From the NCBI GenBank assembly GCA_005882215.1, contig VBCK01000124.1:1-60730 (forward strand): a stretch of DNA of 60,730 bases, written 5' to 3'. The notes beneath the pieces are model-generated. The model did no database searches. It saw only the letters and a list, made by a program, of their open reading frames with translations, and had not been told where the DNA came from. The position numbers and the translations under genes were made by a program. Positions 20,025-28,885 of the stretch are shown here, in pieces. The first letter of the stretch is position 1. Every line of letters starts with the position of its first letter. The DNA comes from Betaproteobacteria bacterium. GTDB lineage: Bacteria > Pseudomonadota > Gammaproteobacteria > Burkholderiales > Burkholderiaceae_F.

Positions 20025-21274
20025 CGGTCGATCTCCCCGAACACGATGTCCTGGGTGCCGATCACGGTCACCGCATCGGCCAGCATGTGACCGCGCGTCA
20101 TCTCGTCGAACGCCTGCAAGTGAGCAAATCCCGGCGCGCGGATCTTCAGCCGGTAGGGCTTGTTGGCACCATCGGAGACCAGATAGATGCCGAACTCGCC
20201 CTTGGGGGCTTCGACCGCCGCGTACACCTCGCCGGGCGGCACGTGAATGCCCTCGGTGAACAGCTTGAAGTGGTGGATCAGCTCTTCCATGTTCGACTTC
20301 ATGTCGACCCGGGACGGCGGAGCCACCTTGTGGTCGTCCGACATCACCGGCCCCGGATGCGTGCGCAGCCACTCGATGCACTGGCGGATGATCCGGTTGC
20401 TCTGGCGCATTTCCTCCATCCGCACCAGGTAACGGTCATAGCTATCCCCGTTGCGGCCGATCGGAATGTCGAAATCCATCTGCCGATAGACCTCGTAGGG
20501 CTGCTTCTTGCGCAGATCCCACGCGATTCCCGAGCCGCGCAGCATCGGGCCGGTGAACCCCAGCGCCAGCGCCCGCTCGGGCGACACGACCCCGATGCCG
20601 ACCAGCCGCTGCTTCCAGATCCGGTTGTCGGTCAGCAGCGTTTCGTATTCGTCCACATAGGTTGGAAACCGTTTCGTGAAATCCTCGATGAAGTCGAGCA
20701 GCGAGCCCCGGCGGTTGGCGTTCAGGCGCTCGACCTCCTGCGCGCTTCGATAGGCCGAGGGTGCGTAGCGCGGCATCGAGTCGGGCAGGTCCCGGAACAC
20801 CCCGCCCGGCCGGTAGTAGGCGGCGTGCATGCGCGCACCACTGGCGGCTTCGTACATGTCGAACAGGTCCTCGCGTTCGCGGAACGCGTACAGGAACACC
20901 GCCATCGCGCCTATGTCCAGCCCGTGCGCGCCGATCCACAGCAGGTGATTGAGCAGGCGCGTGATCTCGTCGAACATCACGCGGATGTATTGGGCCCGCA
21001 GCGGCACCTCGACACCGACCAGCCGCTCGATCGCCATCACGTAGGCGTGCTCGTTGGCCATCATCGACACGTAGTCGAGGCGGTCCATGTAAGGGACCGA
21101 CTGGATGTACGTGCGGGTCTCGGCCAGCTTTTCGGTCGCCCGGTGCAGCAGCCCGATGTGCGGGTCGGCGCGTTCGATCACCTCGCCGTCGAGCTCCAGC
21201 ACCAGCCGCAGCACCCCATGCGCCGCCGGATGCTGCGGGCCAAAGTTGAGCGTGTAATTGCGAATGTCCGCCAT
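20021..21274 (-). CDS. nuoD: NADH-quinone oxidoreductase subunit D
   Basis: A 417-residue 49-kDa subunit related to the [NiFe]-hydrogenase large subunit; with NuoB it forms the quinone reduction site. It contains [22 protein letters not shown] (quinone-site His in the first loop), [30 protein letters not shown] and the C-terminal [14 protein letters not shown]. The Cys ligands of the hydrogenase ancestor are absent, as expected. It follows nuoC by 16 bases. Confidence 0.97.
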   Translation of the reverse strand: MADIRNYTLNFGPQHPAAHGVLRLVLELDGEVIERADPHIGLLHRATEKLAETRTYIQSVPYMDRLDYVSMMANEHAYVMAIERLVGVEVPLRAQYIRVMFDEITRLLNHLLWIGAHGLDIGAMAVFLYAFREREDLFDMYEAASGARMHAAYYRPGGVFRDLPDSMPRYAPSAYRSAQEVERLNANRRGSLLDFIEDFTKRFPTYVDEYETLLTDNRIWKQRLVGIGVVSPERALALGFTGPMLRGSGIAWDLRKKQPYEVYRQMDFDIPIGRNGDSYDRYLVRMEEMRQSNRIIRQCIEWLRTHPGPVMSDDHKVAPPSRVDMKSNMEELIHHFKLFTEGIHVPPGEVYAAVEAPKGEFGIYLVSDGANKPYRLKIRAPGFAHLQAFDEMTRGHMLADAVTVIGTQDIVFGEIDR

Positions 21275-21290
21275 CAGCGATCCATGGTCC

Positions 21291-21881
21291 TCAAGGCTTC
21301 GCGTAGCTGTCTTCGCGGATCACGCGCGGTGTGACCTCGCGCGGTTCGATCGTGACCGGTTGATAGATCACGCGCTTCTGCTCGGGGTCGTATCGCATCT
21401 CCACGTGGCCTGAAACCGGGAAGTCCTTGCGGAACGGATGGCCGACAAAACCGTAGTCGGTCAATATCCGGCGCAGGTCGGGGTGCCCTTCGAACACGAT
21501 TCCGTACAGGTCGAATGCCTCGCGCTCGTACCAGCCGGCGGCCGGCCACACCGAAGTCAGCGTCGCGATCACCGGAAATTCGTCGTCGGTGCAGAAGCCG
21601 CGCAGGCGCAGCCTCCAATTGTTGGAAACGGACAGAAGGTGAGCGACGACGGCGTAACGCCGGCCCTCCCACGGCCGCTCTCCATAGCTCGAGTAGTCGA
21701 CTCCGCACAAGTCGATCAGCTGCTCGAAGCCGAGCGAGGCGTCCTCGCGCAGTACCTGGGCAAGCTGCAGGTACTGGGAGGCGGGCGCAGTCAAGGTCAG
21801 TTCGCCAAAGCCCGATCGCAGATCGGCCGCCGCTTCTCCCAGCCGCGTACGCAAGCGTTCTGCCAGAACTTCGATTCCCAT
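21291..21881 (-). CDS. nuoC: NADH-quinone oxidoreductase subunit C
   Basis: A 196-residue 30-kDa subunit of the peripheral arm. The signature [11 protein letters not shown] appears as [39 protein letters not shown]. It has no cofactor and packs against NuoD. It is a separate gene, not the NuoCD fusion of enterobacteria, in keeping with betaproteobacteria. A 75-base gap separates it from nuoB. Confidence 0.97.
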   Translation of the reverse strand: MGIEVLAERLRTRLGEAAADLRSGFGELTLTAPASQYLQLAQVLREDASLGFEQLIDLCGVDYSSYGERPWEGRRYAVVAHLLSVSNNWRLRLRGFCTDDEFPVIATLTSVWPAAGWYEREAFDLYGIVFEGHPDLRRILTDYGFVGHPFRKDFPVSGHVEMRYDPEQKRVIYQPVTIEPREVTPRVIREDSYAKP

Positions 21882-21956
21882 CAGTGCGGGTCCGTTGCGT
21901 TCGAGCTCAGCGAGGGTCTCGCAAATCGGCCCGCGCAGTGGTTTCTCATCAGCCTG

Positions 21957-22436
21957 CTAGCGGGCGATCGTGTTGGTGCGGCGTATCTTCTTCTGCAGCT
22001 GCAGGATTCCGTAGATCAGCGCTTCGGCGGTCGGCGGACACCCAGGCACGTAGATGTCCACCGGTACGATCCGGTCGCAGCCGCGAACCACCGAGTACGA
22101 GTAATGGTAGTAGCCGCCGCCATTGGCACACGATCCCATAGAGATCACCCAGCGCGGTTCCGCCATCTGGTCATATACCTTGCGCAAGGCGGGGGCCATC
22201 TTGTTGCACAGCGTGCCGGCCACGATCATCACGTCCGACTGTCGCGGACTCGGCCGGAACACCATGCCGAAGCGGTCCAGGTCGTAACGGGCGGCGCCCG
22301 CGTGCATCATCTCGACCGCGCAACACGCCAGGCCGAACGTGACCGGCCACAGCGACCCGGTCTTGGACCAGTTGATCAGCTTGTCCAGGCTGGTCGTAAC
22401 GAAGCCTTCTTCGAAAACGCCTTCGATAACGCTCAC
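21957..22436 (-). CDS. nuoB: NADH-quinone oxidoreductase subunit B
   Basis: A 159-residue subunit holding the terminal [4Fe-4S] cluster N2. The ligands are Cys38 and Cys39 ([10 protein letters not shown]), Cys103 (GSCANGG) and Cys133 ([11 protein letters not shown]), the tandem-Cys arrangement unique to N2. I chose a GTG at 22436 ([15 protein letters not shown]) because the family starts there; an in-frame start at 22496 would overlap nuoA by about 40 bases. It lies 19 bases after nuoA. Confidence 0.95.
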   Translation of the reverse strand: MSVIEGVFEEGFVTTSLDKLINWSKTGSLWPVTFGLACCAVEMMHAGAARYDLDRFGMVFRPSPRQSDVMIVAGTLCNKMAPALRKVYDQMAEPRWVISMGSCANGGGYYHYSYSVVRGCDRIVPVDIYVPGCPPTAEALIYGILQLQKKIRRTNTIAR

Positions 22437-22455
22437 GGTCCGGACCTCGCGACTC

Positions 22456-22821
22456 TCATTCCCAGTCCAACGCGCCCTTTTTCCATTCGTAGACAAAGCC
22501 GACCGTCAGAATGGCCAGGAACAGCATCATCCCCCAGAAGCCGGGGCTCCACGGGCCCAGATCGCCCAAGGTCGCGCCCCAAGGAAACAGGAACGCGACT
22601 TCCAGGTCGAACAGGATGAACAGGATCGCTACCAGGTAATACCGGACGTCGAACTTCATTCGCGCATCTTCGAACGCTTCGAAACCGCACTCGTAGGGCG
22701 ACAGTTTCTCCGGGTCCGGGCGGTTCGGACCGAGCAGCATGCCGATCGCGACTGGCGCGATACCGATGATCGCGCCGACGATCAGGAACAACAGGACCGG
22801 CAGGTAGCTTTCAAGATCCAC
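22456..22821 (-). CDS. nuoA: NADH-quinone oxidoreductase subunit A
   Basis: A 121-residue three-helix subunit and first gene of the nuo operon. It has [18 protein letters not shown], the conserved loop [41 protein letters not shown], and a third helix. The loop Cys is involved in the active/deactive transition. The start codon is GTG at 22821 with GGGAA upstream. The tRNA-Leu gene lies about 108 bases upstream on the same strand; I saw no convincing promoter between them. Confidence 0.96.
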   Translation of the reverse strand: MDLESYLPVLLFLIVGAIIGIAPVAIGMLLGPNRPDPEKLSPYECGFEAFEDARMKFDVRYYLVAILFILFDLEVAFLFPWGATLGDLGPWSPGFWGMMLFLAILTVGFVYEWKKGALDWE

Positions 22822-22928
22822 GCAATTCCCGCGCCGCTTGTGCGCATCCGGCGGGCACCCCCGGACGCTCGAGTTTTCCCACCACCCCTTGCTATGACCG
22901 TTTCCGGCCGGGCTGGTTCACGTCGACG

Positions 22929-23013
22929 TGGTGCCGACGGTGAGACTCGAACTCACACGGCTTTCGCCGCCACCCCCTCAAGATGGTGTGTCTACCAATT
23001 CCACCACGTCGGC
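22929..23013 (-). tRNA. tRNA-Leu (anticodon GAG)
   Basis: An 85-base tRNA with encoded CCA. The acceptor stem GCCGACG/CGTCGGC pairs perfectly over 7 bp, the D arm is GTGGAATTGGTAGACAC, the anticodon stem-loop is CCATC-TTGAGGG-GGTGG with anticodon GAG. A long variable arm (class II) and the T arm GTGAG-TTCGAGT-CTCAC follow. A TAGAAT -10-like box lies at 23025-23030, well placed for a start a few bases before the tRNA, but its -35 is poor, so read-through from secG is also possible. It is the usual neighbour between secG and nuoA in Burkholderiales. Confidence 0.96.
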
Positions 23014-23102
23014 GATCGGGCAGAATTCTACCCGCTTTCCGCAAAGCAGCATCGGCGAATGCCGCCGACCGTCATCGGCAGGCCGCTGCCTGCGCGGCGT
23101 TT

Positions 23103-23552
23103 CTACTTGGGAATGTCGGTCGGGCGATTGGCCGGTGGCGGCGTCCCGGCGCCGGCGGGCGATGGTGTCGCACCTTTCTGAGGCGCGGTAGTCGCGGGAA
23201 TCTCGCCCGGACCGCCGGGCGCCGCCGGTGCTCCAGCCGGCGCCGGCGCGGGCGCGTCCTTGCCGACCGTACTCATGATGCCGCCGCGGTCGGTTCGAGC
23301 CGATGTCGTGCGCGCCGTGGTGGCCGTGTACGCCAGGCCGATCGTCGCCAGGAAGAAGATCGCTGCCAGCACGGCGGTCGAGCGCGAAAGAAAATTGGCC
23401 GATCCACTGGCTCCGAACAGGCTGCCGGAGGCGCCGCCTCCGAAGGCCGCTCCCATGTCGGCGCCCTTGCCATGCTGCAGCAAGATCAACACGATGATGG
23501 AAATCGCGCAGATCACCTGAACCACGATCAACAGCGAATTCAGCCACGCCAT
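23103..23552 (-). CDS. secG: preprotein translocase subunit SecG
   Basis: A 149-residue Sec translocon accessory subunit. Two membrane helices (LNSLLIVVQVICAISIIVLILLQ and STAVLAAIFFLATIGLAYT) flank the conserved cytoplasmic loop QHGKGADMGAAFGGGASGSLFGASGSANFLSR. After the second helix comes a roughly 70-residue Pro/Ala/Gly-rich tail (APAPAGAPAAPGGPGE...), longer than the E. coli protein. It follows tpiA with a palindromic repeat between them and precedes tRNA-Leu. Confidence 0.95.
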   Translation of the reverse strand: MAWLNSLLIVVQVICAISIIVLILLQHGKGADMGAAFGGGASGSLFGASGSANFLSRSTAVLAAIFFLATIGLAYTATTARTTSARTDRGGIMSTVGKDAPAPAPAGAPAAPGGPGEIPATTAPQKGATPSPAGAGTPPPANRPTDIPK

Positions 23553-23581
23553 AAAATCTTCTCCTACTTACTTGGTCATTT

Positions 23582-23621
23582 CCCTCACCCCTTGCCCCTC
23601 TCCCTGAGGGAGAGGGGCAAG
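23582..23621. repeat. dispersed GC-rich palindromic repeat, copy 3 (perfect 15-bp arms)
   Basis: CCCTCACCCC followed by the perfect palindrome CTTGCCCCTCTCCCT-G-AGGGAGAGGGGCAAG (23591-23621). It is the best-preserved of three copies. It lies between tpiA and secG, 30 bases before the secG start on the transcribed strand. No U-tract follows, so a repeat or RNA-processing role is more likely than a simple terminator. Confidence 0.75.
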
Positions 23622-23627
23622 TTCGTG

Positions 23628-23653
23628 CGGGAAATGTTCGTCAACATTTCCCG
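23628..23653. repeat. 26-base perfect palindrome just after tpiA
   Basis: Arms CGGGAAATGTT and AACATTTCCCG, 11 bp each, around a 4-base loop CGTC. It begins five bases past the tpiA stop codon in transcription order and directly precedes repeat copy 3, so the two hairpins stack in tandem. It could protect the tpiA mRNA 3' end or belong to a compound repeat. Confidence 0.7.
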
Positions 23654-23658
23654 AATAC

Positions 23659-24417
23659 TCAGTTGGCAGCGCGGTCAGCGCTCTGGCAAATCGAGATAAA
23701 GTCCGTCACCGACAGCGACGCGCCGCCGATCAGGCCGCCGTCGACATCCGGCTGCGCGAACAGCTCCAGTGCGTTCGACGGCTTCACGCTGCCGCCGTAA
23801 ACGATGCGCGTCTGCGAAGCCGCACCGGGATCGTGTCGCGACAGCAAGGAACGTATCGCCGCGTGCACCTCCTGCGCCTGGGCCGGGGTCGCGGTCTGAC
23901 CGGTCCCGATCGCCCACACCGGCTCATAAGCGATCGCGCAGGCCGCCAGCTCGTCGGCCGCACAGGCGTCGAATACCGGCGCCAGTTGGGCGGTGATGAC
24001 CGCCAGCGTCCGGCCCTGCTCCCGTTCGTGCAGCGTCTCTCCGACGCAGATGATCGGCTTCAGCCCGTGCACAACCGCCCGTGCCGCCTTGGCCGCGACG
24101 ATCCCGCTGCTTTCTCCGTATCGGCTGCGGCGTTCCGAATGGCCGACGATCACCCACCGAACCCCGCAGTCGAGCAGCATCTCGGCCGCGATTTCCCCGG
24201 TGGCCGTCCCGGGCGCCTCGGCGCTCAGGTTCTGCGCACCGGCGCTGGCGTGCCGCGTGCCGCGCAAGGCATCGGCCACCTGCGCCAGATAAACGTAGGG
24301 AGCGCACACCGCAACTTCAGACGAGACCGTCGAGGCCGTGAACACCCGCAGCCACTCGCGATTGGACGCGAACGAGCCGTTCATCTTCCAGTTGGCGGCG
24401 ACCAGGGTGGCGCGCAC
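23659..24417 (-). CDS. tpiA: triosephosphate isomerase
   Basis: A 252-residue TIM-barrel enzyme interconverting dihydroxyacetone phosphate and glyceraldehyde 3-phosphate. It has the N-terminal ANWKMNGS (Lys11), VIVGHSERR (catalytic His), AYEPVWAIGTGQTATPAQAQE (catalytic Glu) and the phosphate loops IVYGGSVKPSNA and GGLIGGASL. The start is a GTG at 24417 with GGAGG four bases upstream; no ATG exists before the NWK motif other than inside pnp. The 59-base gap to pnp suggests co-transcription. Confidence 0.95.
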   Translation of the reverse strand: MRATLVAANWKMNGSFASNREWLRVFTASTVSSEVAVCAPYVYLAQVADALRGTRHASAGAQNLSAEAPGTATGEIAAEMLLDCGVRWVIVGHSERRSRYGESSGIVAAKAARAVVHGLKPIICVGETLHEREQGRTLAVITAQLAPVFDACAADELAACAIAYEPVWAIGTGQTATPAQAQEVHAAIRSLLSRHDPGAASQTRIVYGGSVKPSNALELFAQPDVDGGLIGGASLSVTDFISICQSADRAAN

Positions 24418-24476
24418 GAAGCCTCCGGGTGTGCTGGCGGTCCAAGCCGGCTTGATTCCTGACCGCCAGCGCTCGC

Positions 24477-26603
24477 TCAGGACTGGGTGACCGGCGTGGC
24501 CGGGTCGGTCGCAAGCGCTTTCATCGAAAGGCGGACCCGCCCCTTTTCGTCGGCCTCGATCACCTTGACCTTGACTTGCTGGCCCTCTTTCAGGAAATCG
24601 GAGACCTGGTTGACACGCTCGTTGGCGATCTGCGAGATATGCAACAGGCCGTCGCGCCCCGGAAGGATCTGGACGATCGCGCCGAAATCGAGCAGGCGAA
24701 GCACGGTGCCGTCGTAGACCTTGCCGACCTCGACCTCGGCGGTGAGCTCCATGATGCGCCGCTGCGCCTCGCGACCTTTCTCCTGGTCGACGCTGGCGAT
24801 GATCACGGTGCCGTCGTCCTCGATGTCGATCTGGGTTCCGGTCTCCTCGGTCAGCGCGCGGATCACCGAACCGCCCTTGCCGATCACGTCGCGGATCTTC
24901 TCCGGATTGATCTTCATCCGGATCATGCGCGGGGCGTAGGCCGACAGCTCGCCGCGCGAGGCCGCGATCGAATCCTGCATTTTCTGCAGAATCGTCATCC
25001 GGGCCTCGCGCGCCTGCGCCAGCGCGACCTGCATGATCTCTTTCGTGATTCCCTCGATCTTGATATCCATCTGCAGCGCGGTGACGCCGCGCGAGGTGCC
25101 CGCCACCTTGAAGTCCATATCTCCCAGGTGGTCCTCGTCGCCCAGGATGTCGGTCAGGACTGCAAAGCGATTGCCCTCCTTGATCAGACCCATCGCGATA
25201 CCCGCCACGTGCGCCTTGACCGGCACGCCGGCGTCCATCAGCGCCAGGCAGCCGCCACACACGGAGGCCATCGACGATGATCCATTGGACTCCGTAATCT
25301 CCGAGACGACGCGTATCGAGTATTGGAATTCCTCGACCGGGGGCAGAACCGCGGCCAGCGCGCGCTTGGCCAGGCGTCCGTGCCCGACCTCGCGACGCTT
25401 CGGTGCGCCCATGCGCCCCGTTTCGCCGGTGGCAAACGGCGGCATGTTGTAGTGGAGCATGAAGCGCTCGCGATACTCGCCCTGCAGCGCGTCGATGATC
25501 TGCTCGTCCTGTTTGGTGCCCAGCGTGGCCGTCACCACGGCCTGCGTTTCACCGCGGGTAAAAAGCGCCGATCCATGGGTTCGCGGCAAGACTCCGAGCC
25601 GGATTTCGATCGGCCGCACCGTGCGCGTATCGCGCCCGTCGATGCGCGGCTCGCCGTCCAATATCTGGCTTCGTACGAGCTTGGCCTGCAGATCGAACAG
25701 GATCGCGCCAACCTCGTTGGGGTCCGGCGGGGCATTTCCCGTCTCGGTCGCCTCGGTGATCAGCGTCGAGGCCGTTTGCGCCTCGATCTCGCTGATCCGC
25801 TGGGATCGCGCCTGCTTGCTGCGGATCTGGTAGGCCGCCCGCAGGTCCGACCCGGCCAAGTTCACGATGCGCGATAGCAGGACCTCGTTCTTGGGTGCGG
25901 ACTGCCAGTCCCAGGCCGGCTTGCCCGCCTCACGCACGAGGCTGTGGATCGCGTCGATCGCAAGCTGCATCTGCTGATGGCCGAAAAGGACCGCGCCCAG
26001 CATCACGTCTTCAGGCAGCTGATCGGCTTCGGACTCGACCATCAGAACCGCGCGCTCGGTCCCGGCCACCACCAGATTCAGGGCCGAATTCTTCAGTTGC
26101 GAGGCGGTCGGATTCACGACCAACTGGCCGTCCACGTATCCGACGCGAGCCGCCCCGATCGGTCCTTTGAACGGGATGCCCGACAGCGACAGCGCAGCCG
26201 AGGCGCCGATCAACGCCGGAATATCGGGGTCGATTTCCGGATTGATCGACATCACGTGCAGGACCACCTGCACTTCGTTGTAGAAGCCGTCGGGGAACAG
26301 CGGGCGAATCGGCCGATCAATCAGGCGCGAGGTCAGCACCTCTTTTTCCGAAGGACGCCCCTCGCGTTTGAAGAAGCCGCCTGGGATGCGCCCGGCCGCA
26401 TACGTCTTCTCGACATAGTCGACCGTCAGCGGGAAAAAGTCCTGCCCGGGGCGAGCCTTGCCGGCCGCCACGACCGTGGCCAGCACCACCGTATCGTCCA
26501 TCGAAACCAGCACGCTGCCGTCGGCCTGGCGTGCGATTTCCCCGGTCTCGAGCTGCACCGTGTGCGCCCCGAACTGAAACGTCTTGGTCACTTTTTGGAA
26601 CAC
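24477..26603 (-). CDS. pnp: polyribonucleotide nucleotidyltransferase
   Basis: A 708-residue phosphorolytic 3'-5' exoribonuclease. Two RNase PH-like domains ([27 protein letters not shown] and the catalytic second core [20 protein letters not shown]...[32 protein letters not shown]) are followed by a KH domain ([29 protein letters not shown]) and an S1 domain ([34 protein letters not shown]). The start is GTG at 26603 ([10 protein letters not shown]) with AAAGGA upstream. It sits downstream of rpsO, the classic rpsO-pnp pair. Confidence 0.97.
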   Translation of the reverse strand: MFQKVTKTFQFGAHTVQLETGEIARQADGSVLVSMDDTVVLATVVAAGKARPGQDFFPLTVDYVEKTYAAGRIPGGFFKREGRPSEKEVLTSRLIDRPIRPLFPDGFYNEVQVVLHVMSINPEIDPDIPALIGASAALSLSGIPFKGPIGAARVGYVDGQLVVNPTASQLKNSALNLVVAGTERAVLMVESEADQLPEDVMLGAVLFGHQQMQLAIDAIHSLVREAGKPAWDWQSAPKNEVLLSRIVNLAGSDLRAAYQIRSKQARSQRISEIEAQTASTLITEATETGNAPPDPNEVGAILFDLQAKLVRSQILDGEPRIDGRDTRTVRPIEIRLGVLPRTHGSALFTRGETQAVVTATLGTKQDEQIIDALQGEYRERFMLHYNMPPFATGETGRMGAPKRREVGHGRLAKRALAAVLPPVEEFQYSIRVVSEITESNGSSSMASVCGGCLALMDAGVPVKAHVAGIAMGLIKEGNRFAVLTDILGDEDHLGDMDFKVAGTSRGVTALQMDIKIEGITKEIMQVALAQAREARMTILQKMQDSIAASRGELSAYAPRMIRMKINPEKIRDVIGKGGSVIRALTEETGTQIDIEDDGTVIIASVDQEKGREAQRRIMELTAEVEVGKVYDGTVLRLLDFGAIVQILPGRDGLLHISQIANERVNQVSDFLKEGQQVKVKVIEADEKGRVRLSMKALATDPATPVTQS

Positions 26604-26716
26604 TTGGTTTTCCTTTCGTGCCCAGCCAAGGACACACCGATGCGGGCGGCAATCCGTCCAGGCGATTGGCTCAGCACTCGAGTCATCCGACGGCCGGTCC
26701 GTGCTGCGACCGCTGC

Positions 26717-26986
26717 TTACTTGCGCAGGCCCAAGCTCTCGATCAGACCCTTGTAGGCGTCCGGCTTCTTGCCCTTCAGGTAGTCCAGCAGTTTGCGCCG
26801 CCGACTGACCATTTTGAGCAGGCCACGCCTGGAATGATGATCCTTGACGTGAGTCTTGAAATGCTCGGTCAGCTCATTGATGCGAGCGGTCAGCAACGCG
26901 ACCTGTACCTCGGGCGAACCGGTATCGTTTACGGCGCGCTGAAACTTGGCGACGATGTCGCCCTTTTTGATATCTGCAACCGACAT
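26717..26986 (-). CDS. rpsO: 30S ribosomal protein S15
   Basis: An 89-residue ribosomal protein that binds the central domain of 16S r[74 protein letters not shown] is canonical. The ATG at 26986 follows an AAGGGGAC ribosome site. A perfect TATAAT box lies about 60 bases upstream and the short leader can fold into a hairpin and pseudoknot, reminiscent of S15 autoregulation in other bacteria. Confidence 0.97.
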   Translation of the reverse strand: MSVADIKKGDIVAKFQRAVNDTGSPEVQVALLTARINELTEHFKTHVKDHHSRRGLLKMVSRRRKLLDYLKGKKPDAYKGLIESLGLRK

Positions 26987-26990
26987 CAGG

Positions 26991-27052
26991 GTCCCCTTGA
27001 GGCCAACATGCGGTCACGGAAGGGCCTCCGTGCCGTGAAGCGGCGGATTATA
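26991..27052 (-). promoter_or_regulatory. rpsO promoter -10 and structured leader (candidate S15 autoregulatory element)
   Basis: TATAAT at 27047-27052 on the minus strand, no good -35. The transcribed leader of about 55 bases contains a hairpin CACGGA-GGCCCT-TCCGTG (27016-27033). The loop's GGCC, extended by the closing stem A, can pair with downstream GGCCT (around 27000-27004), directly next to the AAGGGG ribosome site. That arrangement would form a pseudoknot beside the start site. S15 controls its own translation through an RNA pseudoknot in E. coli; application here is inference. Confidence 0.45.
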
Positions 27053-27134
27053 AGCCCAGACGGCGTCCAAGGCGCGTGCGCCCGGTACCGGGCCCGCTCG
27101 TATCGGGGCCGGAGATGCCGCGGCCCCGATACAG

Positions 27135-28679
27135 CTACGGAGCGAGCGAGATCTGTGGATTGATCCGTTCGGCGGTCGTATACAGCTTGTTGAGCGCGTT
27201 GATGTACGCCTTGGCAGAGGCCGCGATGATGTCCGGATCGGATCCGATGCCGTTGACGATCCGGCCGGCGCGGGCCAGTCGGACCGTGACCTCGCCCTGA
27301 GCTTCGGTGCCGGTCGTGATCGCGTTGACCGAGTACAGCAGCAGCTCGCAACCGCTGCCGACCTTGCTTTCGATCGCTTTCAGCGTGGCATCGACCGGGC
27401 CGTCGCCGTCGGAGCGGGCATCGATCTCTTCAGCACCGACGCGAAACACGACGCGGGCGTGCGGGCGCTCGCCGGTTGTCGAACCTTGCGAGAGCGAAAC
27501 CAGGCGGAAATACTCGTTATGCGGGACGACCGCCTCATCGGAAAACAGCGCCTGGATGTCCTCGTCGAAGATCTCCGCCTTGCGGTCTGCCAGGTCCTTG
27601 AAGCTCGCAAAAGCCGCTACCAGTTCCTCCTCGCTTTCGATCGGAATGCCGAGCTCCTGGACCCGCTGGCGGAACGCGGTGCGGCCGGACAGCTTTCCCA
27701 GCACGATCCGGTTGGTGGTCCAGCCCACGTCCTCGGCGCGCATGATCTCGTAGGTCTGGCGCGCCTTCAGCACCCCGTCCTGGTGAATGCCCGAGGCGTG
27801 CGCAAACGCGTTGGCGCCCACCACGGCCTTGTTGGGCTGGACCGGAAAGCCCGTGATGTTGGATACGAGCTTGGAGCTGGCAACGATCTGCGTGGTGTCG
27901 ATCCCGACCTCCAGACCGAACACGTCGTGGCGCGTCTTCACGGCCATCACCACTTCCTCGAGCGACGTGTTGCCGGCGCGCTCGCCCAGACCGTTGATCG
28001 TGCACTCGATCTGGCGCACGCCGTTCAACACGCCGGCCAGCGAATTGGCCACGGCCATTCCCAGGTCGTTGTGGCAGTGAACCGACCAGACCGCGCGGTC
28101 CGAATTGGGCACGCGCTCGCGCAGCTCCCGCAGCAGCCGTCCGTACTGCTCGGGCACCGCGTAGCCGACCGTATCGGGAATGTTGATCGTGGTGGCCCCT
28201 TCGGTTATCGCCGCCTCGATCACCCGACACAGGAAATCGAGCTCAGAGCGGCTGCCGTCCTCGGTGGAGAACTCGACGTCGTCGGTGAAGCGGCGCGCCA
28301 GGCGCACCGCTTGCCTGGCCTGCTCGAGGACCTGATCGGGCGACATCCGCAACTTCTTTTCCATGTGCAGCGGCGAGGTTGCGATGAACGTGTGGATCCG
28401 CTTCGACCGTGCGCCGGCAAGAGCCTCGGCCGCCCGGGAGATGTCGCGCTCGTTGGCGCGCGCCAGCGAACACACGGTGCTTTCGCGCACGGCCGCCGCG
28501 ATCGAGCGGATCGCCTCGAAATCCCCGTTGGAGGACGCGGCGAAGCCGGCTTCGATCACGTCCACGCGCAGGCGCTCCAGTTGCTTGGCGATCCGAAGCT
28601 TCTCCTCCCGGGTCATGGCGGCGCCCGGGCTCTGTTCACCGTCGCGCAGCGTGGTATCGAAGATGATCAAACGGTCCAT
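27135..28679 (-). CDS. leuA: 2-isopropylmalate synthase
   Basis: A 514-residue enzyme condensing acetyl-CoA with 2-ketoisovalerate, first step of leucine synthesis. The TIM-barrel starts [18 protein letters not shown], with metal-binding [16 protein letters not shown] and the GAGERAGN-like [18 protein letters not shown]. The C-terminal LeuA regulatory (allosteric leucine) domain follows, ending ...[31 protein letters not shown]. The ATG at 28679 was chosen over an in-frame start at 28700 because the enzyme family begins MDRLIIFDT. It has its own promoter and leader peptide candidate. Confidence 0.96.
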   Translation of the reverse strand: MDRLIIFDTTLRDGEQSPGAAMTREEKLRIAKQLERLRVDVIEAGFAASSNGDFEAIRSIAAAVRESTVCSLARANERDISRAAEALAGARSKRIHTFIATSPLHMEKKLRMSPDQVLEQARQAVRLARRFTDDVEFSTEDGSRSELDFLCRVIEAAITEGATTINIPDTVGYAVPEQYGRLLRELRERVPNSDRAVWSVHCHNDLGMAVANSLAGVLNGVRQIECTINGLGERAGNTSLEEVVMAVKTRHDVFGLEVGIDTTQIVASSKLVSNITGFPVQPNKAVVGANAFAHASGIHQDGVLKARQTYEIMRAEDVGWTTNRIVLGKLSGRTAFRQRVQELGIPIESEEELVAAFASFKDLADRKAEIFDEDIQALFSDEAVVPHNEYFRLVSLSQGSTTGERPHARVVFRVGAEEIDARSDGDGPVDATLKAIESKVGSGCELLLYSVNAITTGTEAQGEVTVRLARAGRIVNGIGSDPDIIAASAKAYINALNKLYTTAERINPQISLAP

Positions 28680-28709
28680 CGGGACTCTCCCTGAAGGCAT
28701 GTCTTTCCG

Positions 28710-28730
28710 GCCTGGGGGTCACCCGCAGGC
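28710..28730 (-). promoter_or_regulatory. leuA leader hairpin ahead of the ribosome site
   Basis: In the RNA sense the arms GCCTG and CAGGC close a GC-rich hairpin with inner GGGT/ACCC pairing. It lies between the leader peptide stop and the leuA start. No U-run follows, so it is not a textbook intrinsic terminator; it may act on translation or with Rho. Confidence 0.35.
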
Positions 28731-28759
28731 TGGGCAGAACTCGAATTGTGGGTCGGGGG

Positions 28760-28810
28760 TTAGCTGCGCGCGGGGCGCAGCAGCAGCGGCCGCAGTCGGG
28801 GCGCGGCCAT
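28760..28810 (-). CDS. candidate leucine leader peptide (16 aa) upstream of leuA
   Basis: A short reading frame MAAPRLRPLLLRPARS ends in TAA, with five leucines in 16 residues, including three consecutive CTG codons followed by arginine and proline. It starts about 36 bases after the expected transcription start of the leuA promoter and stops 80 bases before leuA. Leu-codon runs in such a position are the hallmark of ribosome-mediated attenuation of leucine genes. No clear Shine-Dalgarno precedes the ATG, which lowers confidence. Confidence 0.5.
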   Translation of the reverse strand: MAAPRLRPLLLRPARS

Positions 28811-28852
28811 GCGGGTACTGAGGTGACGGGTGTCTAGTGCTTCCACCAAGTC

Positions 28853-28881
28853 ACTATAAGCGCATTCGCCCGCGTTAACAA
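28853..28881 (-). promoter_or_regulatory. sigma70-type promoter for leuA
   Basis: TTGTTA (-35, 28876-28881) and TATAGT (-10, 28853-28858) separated by exactly 17 bases on the minus strand, starting right after the pssA stop codon. This gives leuA independent transcription from the ilv-psd-pssA genes. Confidence 0.7.
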
Positions 28882-28885
28882 TCGC

